Source: JADJSS01 sp046329815
GTDB lineage: Bacteria; Bacteroidota; Bacteroidia; Chitinophagales; JADIYW01
Assembly: GCA_046329815.1 (NCBI GenBank)
Contig: JAXLTY010000003.1
Coordinates: forward strand, 310,001 to 374,000
DNA: 64,000 bases
Reading direction: 5' to 3'
Shown here: one piece after another, positions 16,935 through 25,851 of the stretch
Layout of the letters: each line of letters begins with the position of its first letter
Position numbering within the stretch: the stretch's first letter is position 1
Translations under genes and position numbers: made by a program
The notes under the pieces: model-generated
Databases searched by the model: none
What the model was told of the DNA's origin: nothing
The model's input: only the letters and a program-made list of their open reading frames with translations

Positions 16935-18443
16935 ATGAGTAATAAAGTTAGAGTTCGTTTTGCGCCTAGTCCAACTGGTCCGTTGCATATTGGTGGTGTC
17001 CGCACTGCCTTGTATAATTATTTATTTGCAAAAAAATATAACGGCGATTTTATTTTAAGAATTGAAGATACTGATCAAAATCGCTTGGTGCCAGGCGCAG
17101 AAAATTATATCATCGAGTCTTTAAAATGGATTGGCATCGAACCGAATGAAGGTGTAGGTTTCGGTGATGGCGAACACGCGCCGTATCGTCAAAGCGACAG
17201 AAAAAATTCTTACCGACAATATGCAGAACAATTATTGAATGCAGGTTTTGCTTATTATGCATTCGACACAGAAAGTGACTTGGAAAATTTAAAAGCAACA
17301 AATGCTAATTTTAAATATGATGCAGTTACTCGTTTACAGGCAAAAAACTCACTGACACTTTCTGCCGAAGAAACAGCACAGCGTTTGGCAAATAATGAAC
17401 ATTATGTCATTCGTATCAAATTGCCTGCAGATGAAAATGTAAAATTTAATGACGAAATACGCGGCAATGTGGTGGTGAACACATCACAAATGGATGATAA
17501 AGTATTACTGAAAAGCGATGGCATGCCGACCTATCATTTAGCCAATGTTTGTGATGATTATGTGATGAAGATAACACATGTAATTCGCGGTGAAGAATGG
17601 CTGCCAAGTGCTCCATTGCATGTATTGTTATATCGTTATTTAGGTTGGGAAAATGTAATGCCGAAATTCGCGCATTTGCCTTTATTATTAAAACCGGATG
17701 GCAATGGCAAACTCAGCAAACGCGATGGCGACCGCTTAGGTTTTCCGGTATTTCCGTTAGAATGGACAGATCCGACAACCTGTGAGATCAGCAGTGGTTA
17801 TAAACAAAAAGGATATTTACCGGAAGCAGTTTTAAATATGCTGGCATTTTTGGGTTGGAATCCAGGCACTGAGCAGGAAATTTTCACCAAAGAAGAATTA
17901 ATAGAAGCATTCAGTTTAGACCACATTCATAAAGCAGGCGCCAAATTCGATTTTGAAAAAGCGAAATGGTTTAATGCAGAATACATCAAAAAACTATCGA
18001 ACGAAAAGTTAGCAGATTTAGTAAATGAAAAGGTTACTACTAAGTTCGGCACACAAGACGAAAGTTATTTAATAAAAGCAGTTGGCTTAGTTAAAGAGCG
18101 ACTGATTTTTTTTAACGATATTGAAAATTTTGGTTATTTGTTTGTGGCTAAAGAAAAATATGACGAAGTTGTTTTATCAAAAATCAATACCATCAAAAAT
18201 GGGTTTGATGTAAACACATTCATGCAATTCCTAGAACAACAAAACATAGACGATTTGGCTGTATTAGAAACGGCATTAAAAGAATTTGCATCAATTAACA
18301 ATATCAAAGTCGGCGACTTGATGAAGTTCTTGCGCGTTAGTTTAGTCGGCGAATTATCAGGACCAACCATTCCTGAACTGATTAATTTATTAGGAAAAGC
18401 AGAAAGCATAAAAAGAATTGAAAATTGTTTTAGTCAATTATAA
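16935..18443 (+). CDS. gltX: Glutamyl-tRNA synthetase
   Basis: Charges tRNA-Glu. 502 residues, class-I architecture: RFAPSPTGPLHIGG near 7-20 with the HIGH-type motif, DTDQNR near 45, and the KMSKS-type loop as KLSKRDG near 257. The C-terminal anticodon-binding helices are complete. A separate glutaminyl-tRNA synthetase is 1.8 kb downstream, so this enzyme probably need not mischarge tRNA-Gln. Confidence 0.97.
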   Translation: MSNKVRVRFAPSPTGPLHIGGVRTALYNYLFAKKYNGDFILRIEDTDQNRLVPGAENYIIESLKWIGIEPNEGVGFGDGEHAPYRQSDRKNSYRQYAEQLLNAGFAYYAFDTESDLENLKATNANFKYDAVTRLQAKNSLTLSAEETAQRLANNEHYVIRIKLPADENVKFNDEIRGNVVVNTSQMDDKVLLKSDGMPTYHLANVCDDYVMKITHVIRGEEWLPSAPLHVLLYRYLGWENVMPKFAHLPLLLKPDGNGKLSKRDGDRLGFPVFPLEWTDPTTCEISSGYKQKGYLPEAVLNMLAFLGWNPGTEQEIFTKEELIEAFSLDHIHKAGAKFDFEKAKWFNAEYIKKLSNEKLADLVNEKVTTKFGTQDESYLIKAVGLVKERLIFFNDIENFGYLFVAKEKYDEVVLSKINTIKNGFDVNTFMQFLEQQNIDDLAVLETALKEFASINNIKVGDLMKFLRVSLVGELSGPTIPELINLLGKAESIKRIENCFSQL

Positions 18444-18509
18444 TTATAGATCAATTAAAAATTTGCAATATTTTATTTCAAAAGTCACGTTTTTATATTT
18501 TAAATTGAT

Positions 18510-18517
18510 TATATTTG
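18510..18517 (+). promoter_or_regulatory. Possible -7 box upstream of the 18598 gene
   Basis: TATATTTG, a perfect TAnnTTTG match 80 nt before the ATG. No convincing -33 box. Confidence 0.35.
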
Positions 18518-18597
18518 TTTAAATCAAAGAATCAATAGTTTGTGAATAATTAAACCTTATTGGTAATTGTGTAACATCTTTATTTAAAATATAAATT

Positions 18598-19155
18598 ATG
18601 AAAAAAATCTTCTCAGTTTTACAATTTTTAGGTATTTCATTAATGATATATGCCTGTCAAGTCAATAATCCAAATTCAAACAGTGGCGCAGGATCTGACT
18701 ATATAGAATTCAAGTACAATGGAAATACCTATAAGATTGATGAGAGTCAGTCGTATCTTAATAATTGTGTTGCTAATAAAGAATCGAAAAGTACAACTTT
18801 CCCATTTCTATATACCAATTCTCTTTCTTTTAATAGCATCGGCACAGGCAATCCTATTCAAATGATAATACTAGCAACTTACGATACTTCATCACTATCA
18901 ACAAAAGCATATTCTTTTTCACAACAAAAAGCATGGCTTAATGTATCATTTATAGATTTCAGTTCTGTGAATACATTGACCCAAACAGATTCTATTAGCG
19001 GAAATGTGCTTATTACGCATGCAGGACATGCAAAAGGCGAAAAAATAGAAGGAACTTTTACAATTGATGATGTAAAAAAATTTGACAGTGGTGGTCATTT
19101 ATTATCAGATAAACATGATATTACAGATGGAAAATTCAGGATTACAATTGAGTAA
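18598..19155 (+). CDS. Hypothetical lipoprotein, 185 residues
   Basis: MKKIFSVLQFLG signal with IYAC lipobox near residue 20, followed by an Asn/Ser-rich linker. The body (EFKYNGNTYKID and later GTFTIDDVKKF) has the short strand pattern of Bacteroidota surface lipoproteins. No known domain recognised. Own transcription unit, since the gaps on both sides exceed 150 bp. Confidence 0.7.
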   Translation: MKKIFSVLQFLGISLMIYACQVNNPNSNSGAGSDYIEFKYNGNTYKIDESQSYLNNCVANKESKSTTFPFLYTNSLSFNSIGTGNPIQMIILATYDTSSLSTKAYSFSQQKAWLNVSFIDFSSVNTLTQTDSISGNVLITHAGHAKGEKIEGTFTIDDVKKFDSGGHLLSDKHDITDGKFRITIE

Positions 19156-19309
19156 TAAAACGATATTTAAAATTCCATCTTCATCCATCTAAAAACCCAA
19201 ATAATGGAAAGGCTACTCTTTTTAAATCTAGTTAACAAGCAATATAATATGCAACATAATTACTGCTTAATCAAACTAATTCACTATTAAACTATAAAAA
19301 ATTAAGTTT

Positions 19310-20032
19310 ATGGAAAAAATAAAACTAAAAGGAAATACTTATTCATTATCTACAACTACTGGCTATGTGCTGGATAACATAAAATCTAAAAAATTTGGAG
19401 ATTATAATGCTGTTACTATAATAGACGACCTGCAGCTAATTGACCAACATAATAAAAGGTATTCATTTAAACTAACTGGCTGGGACCTATCCTGCGCACT
19501 GAACGATATTATTTCTGTAGTAGAAGGTATTGACAAGAACAATAATACTTACTACTTAGCTTTAAAAAACCACTCTACTGGTAAAGAAATTTATTCAACC
19601 GCTGTTTCAGGAATATTTGGAAAAACAGGATGTGGATATTTATCATTATTTTTGTTATTTCTAACATTTTTGTTGACGCAGGGCATGGTAGGAGAAGACT
19701 CTGGGTTAGAGGCCGAAAAATATAAAATATATGCTATTTTAATATGGCTAGGTGTTATTTCATTATGTTTAGCAGGGTATCTTAAAATAGTTAATGACGA
19801 AAAAAAGATTAAATCCAGTATGAACCAGCTTTCTCAATATGTAGATAATCATTGGAAAAAAGTATATCATGAATTTACAGACATATCTAAATTTATTTCC
19901 AACCAAGCGCCTGCACAAAATAACACAGACCACAACATTAATGAATTAGAACGGCTGATAAAACTAAAAGAAGCAGGACATATTAGTGATGAAGAATATA
20001 ATGTCTTAAAGAAAAAATTACTGGATCAGTAG
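19310..20032 (+). CDS. SHOCT-domain membrane protein
   Basis: 240 residues. A soluble strand-rich N-terminal domain (1-100) is followed by two hydrophobic helices around 109-165. A charged stretch then ends in the SHOCT motif LERLIKLKEAGHISDEEYN, a short C-terminal oligomerisation helix pair found in many uncharacterised membrane proteins. Function unknown. Ends 20 bp before a clear terminator. Confidence 0.75.
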   Translation: MEKIKLKGNTYSLSTTTGYVLDNIKSKKFGDYNAVTIIDDLQLIDQHNKRYSFKLTGWDLSCALNDIISVVEGIDKNNNTYYLALKNHSTGKEIYSTAVSGIFGKTGCGYLSLFLLFLTFLLTQGMVGEDSGLEAEKYKIYAILIWLGVISLCLAGYLKIVNDEKKIKSSMNQLSQYVDNHWKKVYHEFTDISKFISNQAPAQNNTDHNINELERLIKLKEAGHISDEEYNVLKKKLLDQ

Positions 20033-20052
20033 ATATTATAACACTATACAAC

Positions 20053-20082
20053 AAAAGGATAGCTGAAATACGCTATCCTTTT
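20053..20082 (+). terminator. Intrinsic terminator after the SHOCT gene
   Basis: Eleven-bp stem AAAAGGATAGC/GCTATCCTTTT with an 8-nt loop and a following T-rich run. The -7 box of glnS starts 3 nt further on. Confidence 0.85.
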
Positions 20083-20084
20083 TC

Positions 20085-20092
20085 TATTTTTG
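20085..20092 (+). promoter_or_regulatory. -7 promoter box of glnS
   Basis: TATTTTTG, a full TAnnTTTG match, 104 nt before the glnS ATG, overlapping the T-tract of the preceding terminator. It would give a leader of about 100 nt. Confidence 0.5.
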
Positions 20093-20100
20093 TAGAAGTA

Positions 20101-20177
20101 AACAAGAACATCTGAACTATTTGATCAGTTATCAACAAAGAGAAAACAAGCTCTGTTTTCATCGCTGAGTTCTTGTG
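20101..20177 (+). promoter_or_regulatory. Structured leader of glnS
   Basis: An outer 8-bp stem (20102-20109 with 20169-20176) encloses a perfect 7-bp hairpin (20142-20148 with 20154-20160). A shorter AACT/AGTT pairing lies near 20115-20130. It ends 20 nt before the start codon. No known riboswitch class recognised. Confidence 0.4.
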
Positions 20178-20196
20178 GCACAACTAAAATAAAAAA

Positions 20197-21858
20197 ATGG
20201 AAGAAAAGACAGAAGATATAAAGTCATTGAATTTTATTGAAGAAATTATCGATAACGATCTGAAAGAAGGAAAATATACTTCCATTCTTACTCGCTTTCC
20301 ACCGGAACCAAATGGCTATCTGCACATGGGTCACGCTGCATCGATTTGTTTGAATTTTGGTGTCGCACAAAAATTTGGAGGTAAAACTAATTTGCGTTTT
20401 GATGATACCAATCCGGTAACAGAAGACACTGAGTACGTAGAAAGTATCCAGGAAGATGTAAAATGGCTAGGTTTTGATTGGGCAAATGTTTTTTATGCTT
20501 CTGATTATTTTGATCAATTGTATGACTTCGCTGTACAGCTAATAAAACAAGGCGATGCATATGTAGATGATCTGACTTCTGAAGAAATTGCGGCACAAAA
20601 AGGTACGCCAACCGAAGCTGGAAAAAACTCACCATTCAGAGAAAGAAGCGTTGAAGAAAACCTGCAATTATTTGCCGATATGAAAGCAGGTAAATTTAAA
20701 GAAGGTGAAAAAACTCTACGTGCAAAAATTGACATGTCATCTTCTAACATGCTGATGCGCGATCCATTAATTTACAGAATAAAATTTGCGCATCATCATC
20801 GTACCGGCGACAAATGGTGCATCTATCCAATGTACGATTTCGCACACGGACAAAGTGATTCTATTGAAAAGATCACACATTCAATTTGCACGTTAGAGTT
20901 CGTGCCGCACCGCGAAGTGTATGATTGGCTGATCGAGAAACTAGGCATCTATCCATCGAAACAATATGAGTTTGCACGCGTGAACGTAAATTACACCGTA
21001 ATGAGTAAACGCAAGCTAAAACAGTTAGTAGAAGAAAATCATGTAACCGGTTGGGACGATCCGCGAATGCCGACCATTTCAGGTATGCGCCGTCGCGGTA
21101 TCACGCCGACTGCCATTCGAAATTTTTGTGAGAAAGCTGGTATAGCAAAACGCGAAAAAGTAAATGAGTTTTCTTTACTGGAATTTTGCACACGCGAAGA
21201 TCTGAACAAAATTGCACTGCGCAGAATGGTTGTTTTCAATCCTGTGAAAGTAGTGATCACGAATTTGGAAAATGAAATTTCATTAGATGTAGAAAACAAT
21301 CCGGAAGATTTAAACGGTGGCACACGACAAGTAGCATTTACGAAAGAAATTTTTATTGAACGTGAAGATTATGTAGAAGAAAAGCAAAAGAAAGTGTTCA
21401 AAATGGAAATTGGTCAGCCGATTCGTTTGAAAGGTGCCTTTATAGTAACGTGTAATGAAGTGATTAAAAATGCTGACGGAACTATTGCTGAGATTCATTG
21501 CACTTATCACGCCAACAGCCAAAGCGGTAAAGATACGTCAGGTATTAAAGTACAAGGAACTTTGCATTGGGTAAGTGCTGTTCATGCAATTCCGGTAGAA
21601 ATTCGTGAGTACGACAGATTATTTAAAGTAGAAAATCCTTCTGATGAAGAAGGCGATTTCAAAGACTATATCAACGAACACAGTCTGGAAATCATTTCAA
21701 CGGCATTAGCAGAGCCGGCTTTGAAAGATGCTACTTTAGCGCATCATTTCCAGTTTTTACGCAAAGGTTATTTTTATTTAGATAAAGATTCAACTACTGA
21801 AAAAATCATCTTTAATAAAACAGTTGGATTGAAAGATAATTGGTCGAAGAAGGATTAA
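20197..21858 (+). CDS. glnS: Glutaminyl-tRNA synthetase
   Basis: Charges tRNA-Gln directly. 553 residues with class-I motifs RFPPEPNGYLHMGHA near 30-44 and VMSKRKL near 270. The RDPLIYRI and DDPRMPT segments distinguish GlnRS from GluRS, and the C-terminal beta-barrel anticodon domains are complete. Preceded by a roughly 100-nt leader that can fold into an enclosing stem. Two small genes follow closely on the same strand (6 and 18 bp gaps). Confidence 0.97.
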   Translation: MEEKTEDIKSLNFIEEIIDNDLKEGKYTSILTRFPPEPNGYLHMGHAASICLNFGVAQKFGGKTNLRFDDTNPVTEDTEYVESIQEDVKWLGFDWANVFYASDYFDQLYDFAVQLIKQGDAYVDDLTSEEIAAQKGTPTEAGKNSPFRERSVEENLQLFADMKAGKFKEGEKTLRAKIDMSSSNMLMRDPLIYRIKFAHHHRTGDKWCIYPMYDFAHGQSDSIEKITHSICTLEFVPHREVYDWLIEKLGIYPSKQYEFARVNVNYTVMSKRKLKQLVEENHVTGWDDPRMPTISGMRRRGITPTAIRNFCEKAGIAKREKVNEFSLLEFCTREDLNKIALRRMVVFNPVKVVITNLENEISLDVENNPEDLNGGTRQVAFTKEIFIEREDYVEEKQKKVFKMEIGQPIRLKGAFIVTCNEVIKNADGTIAEIHCTYHANSQSGKDTSGIKVQGTLHWVSAVHAIPVEIREYDRLFKVENPSDEEGDFKDYINEHSLEIISTALAEPALKDATLAHHFQFLRKGYFYLDKDSTTEKIIFNKTVGLKDNWSKKD

Positions 21859-21864
21859 GAGCAT

Positions 21865-22089
21865 ATGCAAAAAATTCTTTTGGAGGAACATTATTTTTAT
21901 CAATTTTACGAAGAAAATGATTGTTATTTTTTAAGCGTTTTATGTGGCACAGTTGCTCAATTTGATATCACTATACAATTTACTGCTGAAGAAATGAATA
22001 ACTTCTTGTCAAAAGGAAAAGATTATATCATTGCAAGAGCAACTGAAATCATGGATAATCCTGCTAACTTTATCAGTCGGAAAATATAA
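21865..22089 (+). CDS. Small hypothetical protein, 74 residues
   Basis: Starts 6 bp after the glnS stop, so it is probably co-transcribed. Acidic and aromatic-rich (HYFYQFYEENDCYFLSVLC), soluble, with no signal or membrane helix. The aromatic half followed by an amphipathic helix (TAEEMNNFLSKGKDY) resembles small conserved Bacteroidota proteins, but no function is known to me. Confidence 0.6.
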   Translation: MQKILLEEHYFYQFYEENDCYFLSVLCGTVAQFDITIQFTAEEMNNFLSKGKDYIIARATEIMDNPANFISRKI

Positions 22090-22107
22090 AATAATAACAA
22101 CTGAATA

Positions 22108-22410
22108 ATGAATACTCTTAATAAAAAATGGATTTGCCTGGCAACACTTTTAGTTCCGTATTCATTCTTAGCGATCTATTTGATTTCCGCACTTTTCAGT
22201 AAAGAATTATCCACGTTCACGCCATTGGCATTTATGACCATGCTGCCATTTTCATTATTAGCATTGACGCTTAAAAAAATATGGAACGTAAAACTGGAAG
22301 ACGGCACACTAAAAGGCGACCTGCTCTTATTGATGTTCGGCACCTTAGCTTTTATCGGAATCTTTTCAGGATTTTTTTACTGGATGTTTGTTATAACACT
22401 GAAAGAATAA
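22108..22410 (+). CDS. Small membrane protein, 100 residues
   Basis: Three hydrophobic helices are visible (about 9-30, 42-58 and 70-95) with a short charged loop KLEDGTLKG between the second and third. Third gene of the likely glnS transcription unit. No family recognised. Ends 18 bp from the convergent gene. Confidence 0.6.
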   Translation: MNTLNKKWICLATLLVPYSFLAIYLISALFSKELSTFTPLAFMTMLPFSLLALTLKKIWNVKLEDGTLKGDLLLLMFGTLAFIGIFSGFFYWMFVITLKE

Positions 22411-22428
22411 TACTTACTGCTGTCTTAA

Positions 22429-23670
22429 TTATTTCTCTACTATCGAATAAATTGCTGTTATAATTTTATCGAGATTATCAGGATAGTTTACCCAATTTTT
22501 TTCTGATTTTAAACTATAAACCGCAACATATACTTTGCTTTTACGTTCGCCGATAGTTACAGTAATTTGCAATGGCAATGCCACCGGATTTTTTGTTAAA
22601 CGCTCATTACAAGCTGCATCGTTTGGATCGCAGTCATAAGATGCTTTGAAATCAAAGAAACCCAAATCTATAATATATTGTGCCAGTTTCACGAGTTGCT
22701 CGCGCGAAATATTTTTTTCTACACGCTGGTCGCCTGCGTTCTTCGTCTTGTATTCACGATGAATTCTGCCTGCATTCAGGATTGAAATCCGGTCATACAT
22801 TTTTGAATTATTGTCTTTCAAAACAGAGCCGCCGTTCACATAAATATCAATGTAATCATTTGGATTGAACTGCACCGGAATATTCAACTGCATCGTTTTT
22901 AAAACACTATCCAGTTTTCTATCATTATTTCTGCGAATTGTTTCTGCTTCTTTTGAAAACGCTGAATAATTTGATTTTGCCAGCACATCTTCTTTTGTAC
23001 TTTCTTTAGAAGTGATTGTTTTATTGACCGGAATTTTCTCATCGATTTCATTCGCGCCAATTGGCTTTACCGGATCCGGTTTATTGTAAGTTGCATTTCC
23101 ATTAACAATCGGTGTTGTTTCAAATGAGAAGTCTTTAAAATTTTTGGTAGTATCGAAATTTGATTTTTTTACCGGTTTAATTTCTTCTGTTATGCTTGTT
23201 TTTGCAGGTGTTTTCACAACAGGTTTTTCCAGTACAGGTTTTTCTGTAATTTGCTTTGGTTTGGTTATTAACACCGATTTATCAGCTAATTTATTTTTCA
23301 GCAAAGAATCTTCTTTGGTCGTTTTAGTTTTTACTGCTGGAATAGCTTTTGTTTCAACTATTTTCTCTTTAATTTTTACACTGTCATTTTTAGGCGCTTC
23401 TTTAGCTTTATTAATAACTTCCGTTGTTTTGTTAATCGTTTCTGTTGTTTTCTGTTTTACAACACTATCTGCTTTAGGCGCTTCTTTTCGTGCGTCAATT
23501 GTCGGAATGGATTTATAATCTTCGGATACTTTCGGATTTTTTTTAGCAGCATCTACTTTTTGAATACTGTCATATTTTTTCCAAAGTGCATCAAAACCAC
23601 TTTGCGCTTTTGATGTAAAAGTCAACATAAAACAAACAAATGGCAATAAATAACTTTTCTTTTCCGACAT
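22429..23670 (-). CDS. Secreted protein with Lys/Thr-rich linker and conserved C-terminal domain (paralogue 2)
   Basis: 413 residues. An N-terminal signal peptide ending near SKAQ is followed by about 200 residues of low-complexity Lys/Thr/Glu/Pro sequence, then a folded domain of about 140 residues. That domain opens NDYIDIYVNGG and ends IITAIYSIVEK. It is nearly the same as the C-terminus of the gene at 23683-24984, 12 bp away, so the two arose by tandem duplication. The layout (strand, KLAQYIIDLGFFDF helix, paired cysteines, strands) faintly resembles DUF6438. Function unknown. Confidence 0.7.
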   Translation of the reverse strand: MSEKKSYLLPFVCFMLTFTSKAQSGFDALWKKYDSIQKVDAAKKNPKVSEDYKSIPTIDARKEAPKADSVVKQKTTETINKTTEVINKAKEAPKNDSVKIKEKIVETKAIPAVKTKTTKEDSLLKNKLADKSVLITKPKQITEKPVLEKPVVKTPAKTSITEEIKPVKKSNFDTTKNFKDFSFETTPIVNGNATYNKPDPVKPIGANEIDEKIPVNKTITSKESTKEDVLAKSNYSAFSKEAETIRRNNDRKLDSVLKTMQLNIPVQFNPNDYIDIYVNGGSVLKDNNSKMYDRISILNAGRIHREYKTKNAGDQRVEKNISREQLVKLAQYIIDLGFFDFKASYDCDPNDAACNERLTKNPVALPLQITVTIGERKSKVYVAVYSLKSEKNWVNYPDNLDKIITAIYSIVEK

Positions 23671-23682
23671 GTTTTATAAAAA

Positions 23683-24984
23683 TTATTTTTCAATAACTGA
23701 GTAAATCGCGTTCAGAATCTTTTCCATATTTGGCGGATAATTTACCAGGTTTGATTCCATATTTGGTGCAAAAAGCGCTACATTGACTTTATTTCTGCGT
23801 GCACCGATTGCAACTGTTATGTTTAACGGAATCGGTTGCGGATCGCGTTTCATTCTCGCTACACACGTAACATCATTTCCACTGCAATCATAATCTTTAT
23901 TGAAATCAAAGAAACCTAAGTCAACAATATATTGTGCCAGTTTTACAAGTTCGTCTTTAGAAATTTTCCTTTCTTCGCGTTGTTCACCTTGCAATTTCGT
24001 TTTGTATTCGCGCTGCACCATACCGGTATGGAAGATCGACAAGCGATCATATATTTTTGCATTTTGACCTGCATATAAGCCACCACCACTTACATAAATT
24101 TCAATGTAATCATTTGAGTTTACAGTAACCGGAACTTTTACAGGCAACGATGCCAATACGCTATCCAACCAACGTTTATTAGTTCTGCGAATCGAATCTG
24201 CTTCTCTTGCATACTTGTCATAGCTTTCTTTTTGCGCAAGATCTTCTTTAGAGAGATTTTCTTTTGCTGTTACTTTAGAATTCACCGGAATTTTTGCTTC
24301 AGCAATTTCTTTATCTTCTTTTTTCGGATTTGGCAAATTATAACTTGGTTTATTGCTGCCATTCGTGATCGGCGTTGTTTCAAAATAAAAATCTCTTACG
24401 TTTTTTGTCGTATCGATTTTATTATATTTTTTAATGACTGTCGGTGATTCTTTCACTTCATCTTTCACGGTTGTTTTCGATGTAGATTTGCCATTTACAA
24501 TCGGCGTACTTGAAAAATCTACATCTTCCTTTTTACTTTTTGAATTTACTTCATTCATTATTTCATACGCGCTTTGTACTTTACCGGTTTTATCCTGTTT
24601 TGCCGGCGTAGTAGCTGGTGTACTTGTACTTTTTGCAGTTTCTTTCACTTCTTTTTTCGCAGGCGTTGTCGTTGTAGCTTTTTCTACTTTTACCGGTTCT
24701 ACTGCTTTCGTTTCTTTTTTAGTCGAAGCAGGTTTACCTTTTACAATTGGCTGTGTAGAAAACTCGTCAGGATTGGTATTTTGATTTTTATTAACCGTTG
24801 ATTCTGATTTTTTAATATCAATTTGCTGTATCTTATCTTTTTCCTGTGCATTCAGATCTTTAATGCTGCCGCTTTGTGGTTTTTCCGCTTGTGGCAACAC
24901 ATTTTTCGGTGTGTTATTTTGCGCGTAATTATTTAAAATAAAAAACGTAAAAAAGATAAATAGTGTTTGTATGAAATTTCTCAT
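23683..24984 (-). CDS. Secreted protein with Lys/Thr-rich linker and conserved C-terminal domain (paralogue 1)
   Basis: 433 residues, first gene of the duplicated pair. Signal peptide to about NNYAQN, then a disordered linker. Three spaced copies of a short motif occur in it: STQPIVKGK, SSTPIVNGK and ETTPITNGS. The C-terminal domain starts NDYIEIYVSGG, contains two cysteine pairs (near DYDCSG and VTCVAR) and ends ILNAIYSVIEK. Co-directional with its paralogue, and both probably share a promoter upstream of 24984. No enzyme motif seen. Confidence 0.7.
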   Translation of the reverse strand: MRNFIQTLFIFFTFFILNNYAQNNTPKNVLPQAEKPQSGSIKDLNAQEKDKIQQIDIKKSESTVNKNQNTNPDEFSTQPIVKGKPASTKKETKAVEPVKVEKATTTTPAKKEVKETAKSTSTPATTPAKQDKTGKVQSAYEIMNEVNSKSKKEDVDFSSTPIVNGKSTSKTTVKDEVKESPTVIKKYNKIDTTKNVRDFYFETTPITNGSNKPSYNLPNPKKEDKEIAEAKIPVNSKVTAKENLSKEDLAQKESYDKYAREADSIRRTNKRWLDSVLASLPVKVPVTVNSNDYIEIYVSGGGLYAGQNAKIYDRLSIFHTGMVQREYKTKLQGEQREERKISKDELVKLAQYIVDLGFFDFNKDYDCSGNDVTCVARMKRDPQPIPLNITVAIGARRNKVNVALFAPNMESNLVNYPPNMEKILNAIYSVIEK

Positions 24985-25007
24985 TTCTAAGATTTAAATT
25001 TATAAAT

Positions 25008-25655
25008 TTAATGCTCAATGCCTTTCAGCATAGGTACAAAGGTAAACGTATCGAAGATTTCTTTTTCATAATGATTGTTAACCAATCGTTTAATTCGTAA
25101 CATCTTTTGCGTATCGCCTTCACCTAATGGAATCACCATCAAACCATCAACCGCTAATTGCTGCAGCAATGTCTCCGGAATTTCCGGCGCTGCTGCCGTA
25201 ATAATGATTTTATCAAAAGGCGCGAATGCAGGCAAACCGGCAAATCCATCACCATAGAAACATTTGACGTTATTGTATTTCAGTTGTTGTAATAATTTTT
25301 CTGCATTTTTACTCAACGGCTGATGACGTTCAATTGTGTATAACACCACATCTAATTCTGCCAACACTGCTGACTGGTAACCGCTGCCAGTTCCGATTTC
25401 CAGCACGGTATCACCTTCCTGAATTTCCAGTAATTGTGTTTGGTAAGCAACCGTAAACGGATTCGAGATCGTTTGTCCGCGACCAATCGGAAACGGAATA
25501 TTTTCATACGCTTTTTCTGCAAAAGATGCATCCATAAAAAAATGGCGCGGAATTTTTTGAATCGCCGCCAACACTTTCTCATCATGAATACCTAAATCTT
25601 TTAATTCGTTTACTAATTGCTTGCGCAAACCTTGCTGTCTGAACGTATCTTGCAT
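25008..25655 (-). CDS. pcm: Protein-L-isoaspartate O-methyltransferase
   Basis: Repairs isomerised aspartyl residues using SAM. 215 residues, normal length. Family marks: PRHFFMD near 36, PIGRGQTISNPFTVA near 57-71, SAM motif VLEIGTGSGYQSAVLAEL near 82-99, and the YGDG and IIITAAAPEIPE segments. A TAATTTTG -7 box stands 4 nt before the ATG, so translation is probably leaderless. Confidence 0.95.
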   Translation of the reverse strand: MQDTFRQQGLRKQLVNELKDLGIHDEKVLAAIQKIPRHFFMDASFAEKAYENIPFPIGRGQTISNPFTVAYQTQLLEIQEGDTVLEIGTGSGYQSAVLAELDVVLYTIERHQPLSKNAEKLLQQLKYNNVKCFYGDGFAGLPAFAPFDKIIITAAAPEIPETLLQQLAVDGLMVIPLGEGDTQKMLRIKRLVNNHYEKEIFDTFTFVPMLKGIEH

Positions 25656-25659
25656 AGTA

Positions 25660-25667
25660 CAAAATTA
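25660..25667 (-). promoter_or_regulatory. -7 promoter box of pcm
   Basis: TAATTTTG on the minus strand, a full TAnnTTTG match 4 nt before the start codon. No clear -33 box. Confidence 0.5.
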
Positions 25668-25851
25668 CTGTTCAAAATCACATAAAAAACGTAAAACTAT
25701 CCTACACTGTTAATAAAATAGTGCTGATTTGAAATCATAATTTTGCAACAGGCAACTATCCGAAGCCGTTCGTGTCTTTAATATCTAATAAACTGCGTGT
25801 AATATTTTTTTAAATACTACAACCAATCATTGACGACACAAACTAAACAAG

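Noticed and set aside
23144..23518. 124-codon plus-strand frame opposite the secreted paralogue
   Set aside because: Antisense shadow of a low-complexity Lys/Thr-rich coding region. Codon pattern and signal peptide support the minus-strand gene.
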